The notes beneath the pieces are model-generated. The model had not been told where the DNA came from, did not search any database, and worked only from the letters and a program-made list of their open reading frames with translations. A stretch of 42,357 nucleotides of DNA from Kangiellaceae bacterium (lineage in GTDB: Bacteria; Pseudomonadota; Gammaproteobacteria; Enterobacterales; Kangiellaceae), in contig JAHRVB010000039.1 of NCBI GenBank assembly GCA_019090895.1, positions 1 through 42,357 of the forward strand. Reading direction: 5' to 3'. Numbering within the stretch: position 1 is the stretch's first letter; the number at the start of each line of letters is the position of its first letter. Below are positions 1 to 11,165 of the stretch, one piece after another. Both the position numbers and the translations under genes were made by a program.

Positions 1-699
1 ACCAAGAGCCATTTTTTTGTTTAAAACTAATATAAATATCCGATTCTCCATGACCATCCTGTCGTTCTACATCCCACATTAAATAGGATTCGTCTGGTGC
101 AATGTAGGGATGAGCAATGTATTTTCCGGTATTAATCTCGGTTCCCATCCTTACTGGTTCTTCATATTTACCGTTTATCAATCGCGAATAACCTAGATTG
201 CCATGTCCGTTGTCTTCTTTTTTGTAGAGAGGAAAATAGTAGGTTCCATTAGATGAAACCGATATTCCATGAGCTTGTTCTTTTAGAAACTCTCCTTTGC
301 TTTTGGGTTCTGACCAACCCGTATCGGTTCTTTCCCTATACTGCTTTCCAAGGAACATGATTTTGCCATCAGCAGAGAACTGTGGCCATCGTATTTCAGT
401 CTCAGACTCCTGCTCCCAACGATTGTTTTCGTATCGAATAACAAAAAATGTGCGCCTTTTGTATTTCCCATTTTTCCTAGTGAAATAGAACTCCTTCATA
501 TCCGGTGTGAAACTCCCCCCTTCAAAGCTTCCTTCTGGAGATACTATTTTAGGGTCAAAAAGTTTGGGAGTTAATGCGGGTGGCTTTTCACTGAAATAGC
601 GATTGTCTAAGGCTGGGAGCTTATCTTTACTATAACTATTGCCACCGATAGTGACAGCAGAAAGTAGCAGTACTATTGAAATATAAAGACGGTTCATAA
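1..699 (-). CDS. PD40/TolB-like beta-propeller exported protein (partial, C-terminus outside window)
   Basis: An open frame runs from an ATG at 697-699 to the window edge without a stop, so 233 codons are visible and the C-terminus is missing. The first 23 or so residues form a hydrophobic secretion signal (MNRLYISIVLLLSAV...). The rest shows repeated PD40-type blades: TPDMKEFYFTR, SADGKIMFLGK, SSNGTYYFPLYK and APDESYLMWDVER. Such WD40-like repeats occur in TolB and in many periplasmic or outer-surface proteins with no known reaction. The start is supported by AAAGG about 8 bases upstream. The gene has its own leader with a perfect palindrome (732-749). It is probably a periplasmic beta-propeller; substrate and partners cannot be told. 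Confidence 0.8.
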
Positions 700-731
700 T
701 CTACCTTTCATTTGAAATCTACGAATCGTAT

Positions 732-749
732 GACTTCAAAATTGAAGTC
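732..749. promoter_or_regulatory. Perfect palindrome upstream of the PD40 gene
   Basis: Two 8-base arms, GACTTCAA and TTGAAGTC, are separated by AA. It lies 33 bases upstream of the PD40 start codon and looks like a dimeric-repressor operator; the regulator is unknown. Confidence 0.4.
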
Positions 750-981
750 GCTTTCATTGATACAATACTTGAATGTAATTTAATAAGCCGAGACTTTAAC
801 CTAAGCAGCTTCAAAATACCTGACGTCTTTATGACTTTTAGATGATTTTGTTCTCACAGTTATGACCAGCTTACTCGGTACATATAGCTGCGATTTTAGA
901 TGCCAGAAAACTGGACGCCATACGAGAGATAAACGGAAATTTGAATCGGAAAGATTGTTTGTATTTGGAGCTGATTGACTA

Positions 982-1001
982 TTGTAGGTTTGCCTATAGG
1001 C
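982..1001. repeat. Short imperfect direct repeat, copy 1 (contains palindrome GCCTATAGGC)
   Basis: TTGTAGGTTTGCCTATAGGC matches the copy at 1078-1097 at 17 of 20 positions. Its second half, GCCTATAGGC, is a perfect 10-base palindrome. It resembles an intergenic REP-like unit, though only two copies are visible here. Confidence 0.4.
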
Positions 1002-1077
1002 GAATGATCTAACGGTAAGCTGGTTGTCATCCTGAAGAATGACCTACATTGTTGTCACACCCGATGCTGACTATCTT

Positions 1078-1097
1078 TTGTAGGTCAGTCTATAGGC
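1078..1097. repeat. Short imperfect direct repeat, copy 2
   Basis: TTGTAGGTCAGTCTATAGGC is 17/20 identical to 982-1001. Here the palindrome is broken by one base, and CTATAG recurs just downstream. Confidence 0.4.
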
Positions 1098-1140
1098 TAT
1101 AGATGCACTATCAGCTTAGTTTAAACCATTGGAGAATGAA

Positions 1141-1923
1141 CTAACTTTCAACAAAGGCGCGTTCAACGACGTAATCGCCTTGCACCCCTTTTTTACGACT
1201 TTCTTCAAAATTCATTTCATCCAAAATTGCGCAGGTGTCTTTTAGCATGGAAGGACTTCCACACATCATCACTCGGTCGAGTTTAGGATCCAGCGGTGGT
1301 AAACCAATATCGGTGCATAATTTTCCGGATTTTATCAGGTCGGTAATTCTACCTTCATTTTGATATCGTTCTCGGGTCACACAGGGATAATAAATTAGCT
1401 GTTGTGTGATCATGTCACCGAGGTATTCATGCTCTTTTAACTCTTCACTCAGCATCTTGTGATACGCCACTTCGTTTTTAAAACGAACGCCATGAAACAA
1501 AACGACTTTATCAAATCGCTCATAGGTTTCAGGATCTTTAATAATACTTAAGAATGGTGCGAGACCAGTTCCGGTACCAATAAGAATAAGATTACGACCA
1601 TCTCTTAAATCATCAATAACTAACGTACCCGTTGGTTTACTACCAATGAGGACTTCATCGCCCTTTTGTAAATGTTGTAATTTAGAAGTGAGCGCGCCAT
1701 CTTGAACTTTGATGCTGAAGAATTCTAAGTACTCTTCGTAGTTTGCACTGGCAATACTATAAGCACGCATTATCGGCTTATTTTCGCCTTGCGCTAGCCC
1801 AATCATAATGAACTCACCATTTCTAAAACGCAGCCCTGCGTCTCGAGAGGTTTTGAAAGAAAACAGGGTATCGTTCCAATGGATGACATCTAAAACGGTT
1901 TCGGTAGCAAATTTTTTACTCAT
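1141..1923 (-). CDS. fpr: Ferredoxin--NADP+ reductase
   Basis: Predicted 260-residue cytoplasmic flavoenzyme that moves electrons between NADPH and ferredoxin or flavodoxin (EC 1.18.1.2). The FAD-binding motif RAYSIAS is at residues 53-59 and the NADP-binding loop GTGTGLAPF at 116-124. MCGSPSM lies near the C-terminal quarter, and the protein ends VVERAFVES, the typical tail of the bacterial subclass that includes the Azotobacter and Pseudomonas enzymes. Length is normal. The gene stands alone, with the Bcr-type exporter upstream on the same strand 113 bp away. A Fur-box-like sequence (1945-1963) sits about 22 bases before the start codon, so iron or oxidative-stress control is plausible. Confidence 0.95.
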   Translation of the reverse strand: MSKKFATETVLDVIHWNDTLFSFKTSRDAGLRFRNGEFIMIGLAQGENKPIMRAYSIASANYEEYLEFFSIKVQDGALTSKLQHLQKGDEVLIGSKPTGTLVIDDLRDGRNLILIGTGTGLAPFLSIIKDPETYERFDKVVLFHGVRFKNEVAYHKMLSEELKEHEYLGDMITQQLIYYPCVTRERYQNEGRITDLIKSGKLCTDIGLPPLDPKLDRVMMCGSPSMLKDTCAILDEMNFEESRKKGVQGDYVVERAFVES

Positions 1924-1944
1924 GATTACAGCACTTCATTAGAT

Positions 1945-1963
1945 GAGAATGATTGTTATTAAC
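1945..1963. promoter_or_regulatory. Putative Fur box upstream of fpr
   Basis: GAGAATGATTGTTATTAAC matches the 19-base Fur consensus at 14 positions, counted by eye. It lies in the leader of fpr. Function is inferred only. Confidence 0.4.
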
Positions 1964-2036
1964 TTAATGGTAATGAATATAACGATTTCAATTAAAAAAT
2001 CAAGTTTATACCCACGGAATTTATGGGTTTATTCGA

Positions 2037-3317
2037 TTATATCGGTTGTTTTCTATTGTAACAAAAATGAACCACTCCAATACAGAGCACTCCGGTGATG
2101 ATCAACCCAGCAAAGGGTAATGCCGAACCATCATAAAAGAAGGTTAAAAAGGGCCCTGCCAATGCACCACTGCCAAACCGCAAAGTACCGATTACCGCAC
2201 TAGCAGTACCGGTGTTTTTAGCGAATTTTTGTAATATCAACGTATCTGAATTAATTAATATGACTAACAAGCAACCCATTATTGGCAGCAAGCTTAAAAC
2301 AACATAATGAATCCCTGCATCTAACACCACACTGATTAACAATAGACTGGCGCATATCGTGGCTCCGCCCCACATGTAGCCCATCATTTTGACCGAGCCG
2401 ATTTTGGGCGCTAGCCGTGCATTGCTCAAATTAGCAAACATTAACACGATGACATTTAATCCAAACAAGATCCCAAACATCATTTCTGACACACCGAACA
2501 AGGTAATGTAGATAAATGAGATCCCGGTAACATAGGTAAAGAAGGTAAACGAACCGAGCATTGAAACCACCAAAAATCCCAAGGTGCTTTTGTTAGCTAA
2601 AATACGTTGATAGGTTGAGAAGTAGAGCTCTTTTAATCCAGGTCTTTTTTCTGACTGGGCATTCTGCTTATCATCGCTTGCTTCGACATCATCAACCGCT
2701 AATTCGACATTGGGAAAGTATCGGAGGCTTAATACTAGAATCAATACAGAATAGCCACACAACGCCCAGAAGATAAGCCGCCAGTCTGAAAGCTCCAATA
2801 AAACTCCGCCTAGTGTAGGCGCAAGCATTGGTGCGATCATCATGATGGTGGATACATACGAAAGCCCTTTAACGGTATCTTTACCAAATAACAGTCGAAT
2901 AGTACCGGGAATAACCAGCGTTGCAGCGCCGCCAAATATCGCTTGAAGCGCTCGATGTATTAGGAACATTTGGTCGTCTTGGGTAACCGCTAGCAATCCG
3001 CTAAAGATGCTGTAACCGGTTAAACCAATGATCAACATTCGCTTGCGGCCAAACGCATCAGCTAACGGGCCAAACAAGAACATCCCCAAGGCATAAAAAA
3101 ACAAATACAAACTGAGACTATTTTGAAGTGCCGTGATATTTGTCCCAAGGCTGTCTGCAATTTGAGGCATTGCCGGCAAATACATATCGATCGCTAACGG
3201 TGTGACAGCCGTTATTGCAGCGAATAGCGGTAAGTATTTGATGGGACCACGGCCCGAATGCTTTTGATTTTCTGCAGTTAGGTGCGTCTCAACCGATTGA
3301 TTTGATGAGCTCGTCAT
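2037..3317 (-). CDS. Bcr/CflA family drug:H+ antiporter (MFS)
   Basis: A 426-residue inner-membrane transporter of the DHA1 (12-TM) type. After a hydrophilic N-terminus of about 25 residues come the Bcr/CflA hallmarks: LAIDMYLPAMPQIA in TM1, the MFS loop-2 motif GPLADAFGRKRML, RALQAIFGGAA, and the antiporter motif C region MIAPMLAPTLGG followed by WRLIFW. A charged central loop (around residues 205-230) separates the two halves. Family members export bicyclomycin, chloramphenicol, sulfonamides or small peptides; the substrate here is unknown. The leader carries an inverted repeat framed by direct repeats (3331-3402), which suggests a dedicated regulator encoded elsewhere. Confidence 0.92.
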   Translation of the reverse strand: MTSSSNQSVETHLTAENQKHSGRGPIKYLPLFAAITAVTPLAIDMYLPAMPQIADSLGTNITALQNSLSLYLFFYALGMFLFGPLADAFGRKRMLIIGLTGYSIFSGLLAVTQDDQMFLIHRALQAIFGGAATLVIPGTIRLLFGKDTVKGLSYVSTIMMIAPMLAPTLGGVLLELSDWRLIFWALCGYSVLILVLSLRYFPNVELAVDDVEASDDKQNAQSEKRPGLKELYFSTYQRILANKSTLGFLVVSMLGSFTFFTYVTGISFIYITLFGVSEMMFGILFGLNVIVLMFANLSNARLAPKIGSVKMMGYMWGGATICASLLLISVVLDAGIHYVVLSLLPIMGCLLVILINSDTLILQKFAKNTGTASAVIGTLRFGSGALAGPFLTFFYDGSALPFAGLIITGVLCIGVVHFCYNRKQPI

Positions 3318-3330
3318 AGAGAATTTTTCG

Positions 3331-3402
3331 TTTAGGTAGTGCTTAAAGGCGCATAGTGTAAGGGATCGACCCGCTATGCGTAAACGGTATATTTAGGTAG
3401 TG
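3331..3402. promoter_or_regulatory. Inverted repeat bracketed by direct repeats upstream of the Bcr-type exporter
   Basis: CGCATAG (3350-3356) and CTATGCG (3374-3380) form 7-base arms, with a nested GGG/CCC pair between them. TTTAGGTAGTG occurs on both sides, at 3331-3341 and 3392-3402. The block lies 14-85 bases before the start codon. It could be an operator or an RNA hairpin in the leader. Confidence 0.4.
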
Positions 3403-3540
3403 AGAAGGTGCTAAGAAAATCCCTAGAGAATTCAATGATTTGCGATATTAATCGCTGCCTTTCGAATACCCACTTTTCGAATGGCCACCGTACGAATGGC
3501 GGCTTATGGATATTTATCTCTATTGGGAGAGTAAAAAGCG

Positions 3541-5043
3541 CTACTTTGAAGCAGCGTCCATAATCTTATCGGCAAATGAATCTTGCTTGATTTTCAGTTT
3601 AAGTGACTTGCTATTGGGCACCTTAGAATTTGACTCGTTAGTGTTGGAGAACGCGATGCCTAATTGTTTAAAGGTCGATTGATATTTTGGAAACTTTTCG
3701 CTATTAGAAAAATCTCTGTATAAAATTCCAAATATTTTTGTCTCTGAGAGTTGATCCAGTTTATTGGCTAACGCTTGGCCTCGCCAAATTTTCTCGCCAT
3801 TAATACAGCATCGGTTAAGTTTTAATAAGATTTGATTGAGGCCGACTTTACCCTCTGATTGCTGTCGCAAAGCCAAATCTGCCTGGAGGAAATATAATGC
3901 ACCGCTCCAATAAATTCTCATGGTGCGACCAGAGCGACCACCACTTTTCCTCCGCCCTGAAGTTTCCTTCAATGGCTCTGCAGTTACTTTTTTAGTACCT
4001 TTTTCTCCGCGCTGCAATCCTTTGTAAATTCGGTGCCACGCCTTATCTTTTTGCAAAATACCTGATTGCCCCATAAGTACATATTGCAAATAAGAGGATA
4101 ACCCTTCTGACAACCAAATATCGTCGTAATGAATTTTTGGTAACAGTTGGTGACTGAATTCATGGGTCACGGTCCAGTCATTGTAAAATTCTTGAATATC
4201 ATAACCAGGCACAATGACAAAGCGAATACCAAAACCATTGCCTCGACTAAAGTCTCCCCAAGGAACCGGTCCCTGTTTCATTTTAGTCTTGGCGATGACG
4301 ATAATCTGAGTTTGAGCCGTTGGGTAATCGCCTAAATAATTCTCTAACGATTGGGCCGTATTGGTCAACCATGAAATAATCTTGTCTTTTTTAGGGAGCT
4401 CTCGCATGGTCGCGATATTCAAATAATGGCCTGGGGAAATGGGAGACATTTTATGCTCGAAATCACCTATGAGTAGAGTGTAACCCCAATCTTGCGGTTG
4501 AGGCCCCATAAGGAATTCTTTTTTCGATAATTGAGTACGTTGCCACGGAGCGGATATTGACGCCCATTTCGGCAATTCAAACGATAGCGAAATATCGACT
4601 TGCTCCTTACTCGTTTCTGGCAACCAAAGCCAGGTATTTGTTTCGATGTAGGCGATATTTTTACGAGATTTCGATTCTTTTGTACGTTTTGCATGATGTC
4701 GTTTAAGGCTGACGGAATAATCCAAGCATGCATTATTCGGAAGGAATTTAGTTTTCCAATAACGACCTTGTATTTCGATTCGCCCTTGCTTGGATTGTGG
4801 GTATTTAATTAGATCGCGGTTACCGCGTTTACTCTCAATTGAAAGATATTCCGGCGCCTTTCCTTCAAAACAAATCTCTATGTTAGCAGTCTCAATTTGT
4901 TCACCAATTTGAATTTGATAGCGATGAACGCGCTCACCAGGCTCTGCTGAACGGAAAGGTTGAGCCTGCACAGCGGAAGCCACCAACGAAATGGCGATGC
5001 TAGCTGAGATGTTCAAGGTCAATGAAGTAAATTTATTCAACAT
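3541..5043 (-). CDS. Secreted gluzincin-type metallopeptidase (M1/M61-like)
   Basis: A 500-residue protein with a signal peptide (cleavage probably after AVQA, near residue 28), so likely periplasmic or exported. The zinc site is HEFSH, with H294, E295 and H298. The third ligand appears to be E313 in LSEGLSSY, only 14 residues after H298, whereas classical M1 enzymes have 18. Downstream, YWSGALYFLQADLALR resembles the YxxG...LR helix found in M1 and M61 peptidases. The N-terminal 200 residues are beta-rich and unassigned. The gene is monocistronic. I infer an aminopeptidase-like hydrolase; substrate unknown. The C-terminal 40 residues are Ser/Lys-rich and probably disordered. Confidence 0.75.
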   Translation of the reverse strand: MLNKFTSLTLNISASIAISLVASAVQAQPFRSAEPGERVHRYQIQIGEQIETANIEICFEGKAPEYLSIESKRGNRDLIKYPQSKQGRIEIQGRYWKTKFLPNNACLDYSVSLKRHHAKRTKESKSRKNIAYIETNTWLWLPETSKEQVDISLSFELPKWASISAPWQRTQLSKKEFLMGPQPQDWGYTLLIGDFEHKMSPISPGHYLNIATMRELPKKDKIISWLTNTAQSLENYLGDYPTAQTQIIVIAKTKMKQGPVPWGDFSRGNGFGIRFVIVPGYDIQEFYNDWTVTHEFSHQLLPKIHYDDIWLSEGLSSYLQYVLMGQSGILQKDKAWHRIYKGLQRGEKGTKKVTAEPLKETSGRRKSGGRSGRTMRIYWSGALYFLQADLALRQQSEGKVGLNQILLKLNRCCINGEKIWRGQALANKLDQLSETKIFGILYRDFSNSEKFPKYQSTFKQLGIAFSNTNESNSKVPNSKSLKLKIKQDSFADKIMDAASK

Positions 5044-5157
5044 AAGATTAGTACTGATATGAGACTGACTCTTTCCTGCAGTGGCTTATTAGCACATTAG
5101 TCCAGTCGCTTGAGAAAGTCGAATTGATAATTGTAACCATTTTATACTAAATTAGCC

Positions 5158-5185
5158 TAGCTCCTAGCTCCTAGCTCGTAGCTCC
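5158..5185. repeat. Four tandem 7-base repeats (TAGCTCC)
   Basis: TAGCTCC, TAGCTCC, TAGCTCG and TAGCTCC lie end to end and reach the stop codon of the DUF3482 GTPase. On the coding strand this reads as repeated GGAGCTA in the 3' untranslated region. Simple heptamer repeats of this kind vary by slippage. Confidence 0.7.
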
Positions 5186-6570
5186 TAATCATTCTCATAA
5201 GAAACGAATAGCGCCATCAATGAATCTCTTAAGTCTTCAACCGGCTTTTGGCCGATGAGTTTTTTACAAGCTAAATGAAGTGCTTTGGATTCTGATTTTT
5301 GCATTTGTTCGATCTTACTTGTTAGCACTTCTTCGGACATAATAATTGAACTTCTATCAGCATGATTTTTGTTTTTGAGTTGCTCAAAAAGAAACAAAAA
5401 TCGACCAATAACTACATAGGGAAAGTTCAGGTTTCGCATTGGCCCCATGCAGGCTTGATAACCACCAAGGGGCAACCCTTTTACTGACGTTTTCGTTAAT
5501 TTGTCCGCCCCTAACCAAGCCGAAGTAAATCCGAGTACTCCACCGCCGATAGCTCCGAGCATAAAACTGTGACCCGCAACAACGGCATCAAGTGCTGCGC
5601 CGGTTATGGCTCCCGTCATAGCACTCACCGTCGAAAGTTGTTTTTTGTCTAATCCCCAAGCGTACCATTGTTCGCTATCAAACAGATCCGGTGGTAGGTC
5701 AAACTCTTGTGTTTGCAACACACATTGATGGTGAGAGAATAATTCGCAAAGTTCTTTAAATGTTCGCTGCTCTCTTTCTCGCATCCAATGATTATATTTC
5801 TTTTGAAGTACTGGTTTAAGAGATTTCGCTTGGGTCTCGGTTAGTGCTTTTTGATGGTATTGGTAATAACACAAATCACTTAATAGTCCGCAAAGCAACT
5901 CAACACTTTGAACGACTTGAGCTTTTTGGTGGCTTTTCAGATCGATTATTACTTGGCCAAGCACACTGCTCCAACGGGTTTCTAGGTGGGAGAAGGCTTC
6001 CAGTAATGCGACTTGTTTGCTAAAACCAGCTTGCATCGGATTAAAGACTCTGACTATTTTAAAAAATTGTTCTAGTGCGTTTTTCCAAGACTCAACATGG
6101 GACTCGTTTTCAATAGGATTTATAAGTGCCATGCTGGGTCGTCCGGTCCAACGCAAGATTTCCATTTCCGCTTCATACTCAACACCGTAAGGCCGGGAAC
6201 CGTCAACCACATACAAAATTGCGGCGCCTTCAACCAATGGGGTTAATAGTTGAACCTCGTCGGGAAATTTTTCTGCACAAATTGGATCCAACACAAATTT
6301 CCTAACGGCTTCTGCTCGTTGCGCGGCGCTGTGTGCGTTTTGGTTTAACCAATGCAGGACTTTCTTAGGCCGTTGAAATCCTGGAGTATCAATCAACTCA
6401 TAGCCAGCATTGCCCGTATCGATTTTGTAGTGATCAGAATGAGTCGTTGTGCCGCTTTGTCGTGAAATCATGACCGAGTCATCACGGGCTAAAGTCGAAA
6501 CAATGGAAGATTTCCCTTTATTTGGATGACCAACAACGGCAAATGAGGCTCTTGAACGATTCATTTTCAT
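5185..6570 (-). CDS. GTPase with C-terminal DUF3482 domain
   Basis: A 461-residue protein with an N-terminal TRAFAC-type GTPase domain. The P-loop GHPNKGKSS is at residues 14-22, followed by a switch I with SGTTTH and the G3 motif DTPG. The usual G4 motif NKxD is not evident; the expected place reads INPIENE. The C-terminal half matches what is called DUF3482. Around residues 315-355 it carries a Gly/Ala-rich stretch (GAITGAALDAVVAGHS, LGAIGGGVLGFTSAWLGADK) that could insert into or lie on a membrane. The start lies 3 bp after the DUF2868 gene, so the two are surely co-translated; these two families are known as neighbours in other proteobacteria. Cellular role unknown. Confidence 0.85.
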   Translation of the reverse strand: MKMNRSRASFAVVGHPNKGKSSIVSTLARDDSVMISRQSGTTTHSDHYKIDTGNAGYELIDTPGFQRPKKVLHWLNQNAHSAAQRAEAVRKFVLDPICAEKFPDEVQLLTPLVEGAAILYVVDGSRPYGVEYEAEMEILRWTGRPSMALINPIENESHVESWKNALEQFFKIVRVFNPMQAGFSKQVALLEAFSHLETRWSSVLGQVIIDLKSHQKAQVVQSVELLCGLLSDLCYYQYHQKALTETQAKSLKPVLQKKYNHWMREREQRTFKELCELFSHHQCVLQTQEFDLPPDLFDSEQWYAWGLDKKQLSTVSAMTGAITGAALDAVVAGHSFMLGAIGGGVLGFTSAWLGADKLTKTSVKGLPLGGYQACMGPMRNLNFPYVVIGRFLFLFEQLKNKNHADRSSIIMSEEVLTSKIEQMQKSESKALHLACKKLIGQKPVEDLRDSLMALFVSYEND

Positions 6571-6573
6571 TGT

Positions 6574-7668
6574 CTAATTCTCTAGCTGAAGTATTTGCCA
6601 ATCGGGCAAAACTTGAGTAAAACGACGCCACTCTGCTAAATGATTATCAGACAAAGATTTGAATTGGCCTGTGTCCCAGTCCAATGGCATAAGATAACCT
6701 CTGCCATTTTGCATAAAGTCTCGTAGTTCTCCCATAGGCGGTTCCCAGCCTTTCACTAACAGTAGTTGTGGTTCTTGCCAACGTTCTGCCACTAACTGTT
6801 CTGAAAACGATGCTAACGGTCCCGCTTTTAGTTCCGATATGGATTGATGACTTAGACCTTTTAGAATTTCCTCTAGTAGAGTTGGCTCTAAGCCGCACCA
6901 ATTATTCAATGCAAAATCTGCGGTAGTATCGTGGGCGATTGATTGATGCGCCATAGGCTTAGAAACATCAATGGCGGAATGACGCTCGGTTACTAATTGA
7001 ATGCCATTCGCCGAATTGCTCTTTCGCCATATAACCAATCGACACAAAACAACGACAAAGAAACGTGGCAACAAAGCATAGCAAAGTTGAGCTGCGAGTA
7101 TGAATCGCCACCAATCCCCAAGATTGCCAATAACAGGCATGCTACCAACCCTAGAGTCCTGACTACTCACTAACATTTCAATCGTTGGTTGTGCTAGTCC
7201 CCAAAACGTCCACGGCTTAGCAAGCGATTCTAGGAACGGATAAATGTTTTCTGCACTTAGTACTGTGCTTCGCCAAATAAAATTGACATCGGTAGTCAGT
7301 AGCAAAATAAAGAATACCAATAAGCTGGCGAAACTAAAGCTAAGTGCCGCTAATTGGCTCTGATAAAAAAAGTATAGTTTTGAACTCGACGCTTGCTTGC
7401 GTTTCAAGAAGTCGCGTTTTTGTTGAATAGACCATAGCGGAATTAGGCTAACGATGGTTGCAAGGTTAATTCCTTTTCGAAGTATTAACCCAATGGTAGA
7501 AATAACGATACTTGCGATGGGCAAGAACACATAAATGAGAACCAAATGAAGGATGTTAACGCGACCCTGTTCGTCGCCAGACAACATGCCCCAACTTATC
7601 AGCAAGCCAACGAAAAAACCAATCCAGAGGATTGGTTTGTTGGCAGAAATATCAACTTGGTTAGACAT
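6574..7668 (-). CDS. DUF2868 domain membrane protein
   Basis: A 364-residue inner-membrane protein. Four hydrophobic segments are visible: ILWIGFFVGLLISWGML, the LVLIYVFLPIASIVIS region, LAALSFSFASLLVFFILLL, and FILAAQLCYALLPRFFVVVL. After the last segment comes a soluble C-terminal domain of about 140 residues with LLLVKGWEPPMGEL. The layout fits the DUF2868 family, the usual partner of DUF3482 GTPases. It starts 20 bp after chpC and is followed after 3 bp by the GTPase, so it seems to extend the chp transcript. It may anchor the GTPase to the membrane, which is inference. No enzymatic motif is recognised. Confidence 0.8.
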   Translation of the reverse strand: MSNQVDISANKPILWIGFFVGLLISWGMLSGDEQGRVNILHLVLIYVFLPIASIVISTIGLILRKGINLATIVSLIPLWSIQQKRDFLKRKQASSSKLYFFYQSQLAALSFSFASLLVFFILLLTTDVNFIWRSTVLSAENIYPFLESLAKPWTFWGLAQPTIEMLVSSQDSRVGSMPVIGNLGDWWRFILAAQLCYALLPRFFVVVLCRLVIWRKSNSANGIQLVTERHSAIDVSKPMAHQSIAHDTTADFALNNWCGLEPTLLEEILKGLSHQSISELKAGPLASFSEQLVAERWQEPQLLLVKGWEPPMGELRDFMQNGRGYLMPLDWDTGQFKSLSDNHLAEWRRFTQVLPDWQILQLEN

Positions 7669-7688
7669 GTTATTTTAAACAAATCAAT

Positions 7689-8162
7689 TTAGGCCGCTTC
7701 ATTGGCTTCAAGTACCATCGCTTCCAGCTTATCAAGGTCAGGTATTGTTGCTATGACAGAATCAATTTCTACTCGCATTTTTTCAGCATCGGATAAATTC
7801 TCATCTTGAACAAACTGAATATTATCGTGCTTTACGTGCGAGAGTCTCGGAATTCCTTGTACCACAATAGCGAGATACGGAAGTTCACCATTAGAATTAA
7901 GTGTATGAGTAACAGCAACTCGCGAACGTTTATTTGCTTGCGCATCGGTTTCTCCTTTAATAAGGTCAATGGATACTAAAGGAATATCCATTCCACGCCA
8001 TACTAAATGACCGAGGTACCAGTTAGGTCGAGTACTGTCATCTTCAAATAGTTCAACATTACTGAATGGGACCACTTCGGCAACATTCGTATTAGGCAGC
8101 AATATATTACTATTTACTGTGGGTATCATTAAGCTATAGACTTCTTGATTTTCATCTGACAT
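7689..8162 (-). CDS. chpC: CheW-like coupling protein ChpC
   Basis: A 157-residue protein made of one CheW-like fold with no added domain. The N-terminus (EVYSLMIPTVNSNILLPNTN) and the core WYLGHLVWRGMDIPLVSID match the ChpC/PilI type of coupling protein. In P. aeruginosa ChpC is the second CheW homologue of the Pil-Chp system and links a receptor to ChpA. It follows chpB after 102 bp, a gap that contains a tandem duplication (8181-8224), so it may have some independent expression. SD-like GAGATAAG precedes the ATG. Confidence 0.88.
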   Translation of the reverse strand: MSDENQEVYSLMIPTVNSNILLPNTNVAEVVPFSNVELFEDDSTRPNWYLGHLVWRGMDIPLVSIDLIKGETDAQANKRSRVAVTHTLNSNGELPYLAIVVQGIPRLSHVKHDNIQFVQDENLSDAEKMRVEIDSVIATIPDLDKLEAMVLEANEAA

Positions 8163-8180
8163 TGTCTTATCTCTATGTTT

Positions 8181-8224
8181 TATAATTCGTTGTTCGGTTA
8201 ACTATAATTCGTTGTTCGGTTAAC
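8181..8224. repeat. Perfect 22-bp tandem duplication between chpB and chpC
   Basis: Two identical head-to-tail copies (8181-8202 and 8203-8224) of a unit beginning TATAATTCGTTG and ending GGTTAAC. It lies in the 102-bp gap between chpB and chpC. It may be a recent slippage product, or a repeated site affecting chpC expression. Confidence 0.9.
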
Positions 8225-8264
8225 TATCATTAGGCTTGTAGCTGTTCAAGACAATTAACAAACA

Positions 8265-11161
<2,897 letters not shown>

Positions 11162-11165
<4 letters not shown>

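Larger units (their letters stand above)
700..1140. other. 441-bp gene-free stretch with short dispersed repeats
   Basis: I found no convincing gene in this gap. It holds the palindrome at 732-749 and, nearer fpr, two related 20-base repeats (982-1001 and 1078-1097) built around CTATAGGC. Between them lies GACCTACA (1041-1048), which is complementary to the TGTAGGT of the repeats. No clear rho-independent terminator for fpr was seen. Confidence 0.5.

Noticed and set aside
2010..2028. ACCCA/TGGGT hairpin after the Bcr-type gene as a terminator
   Set aside because: Only five base pairs, a nine-base loop and the T-run lies about ten bases away; too weak to call.
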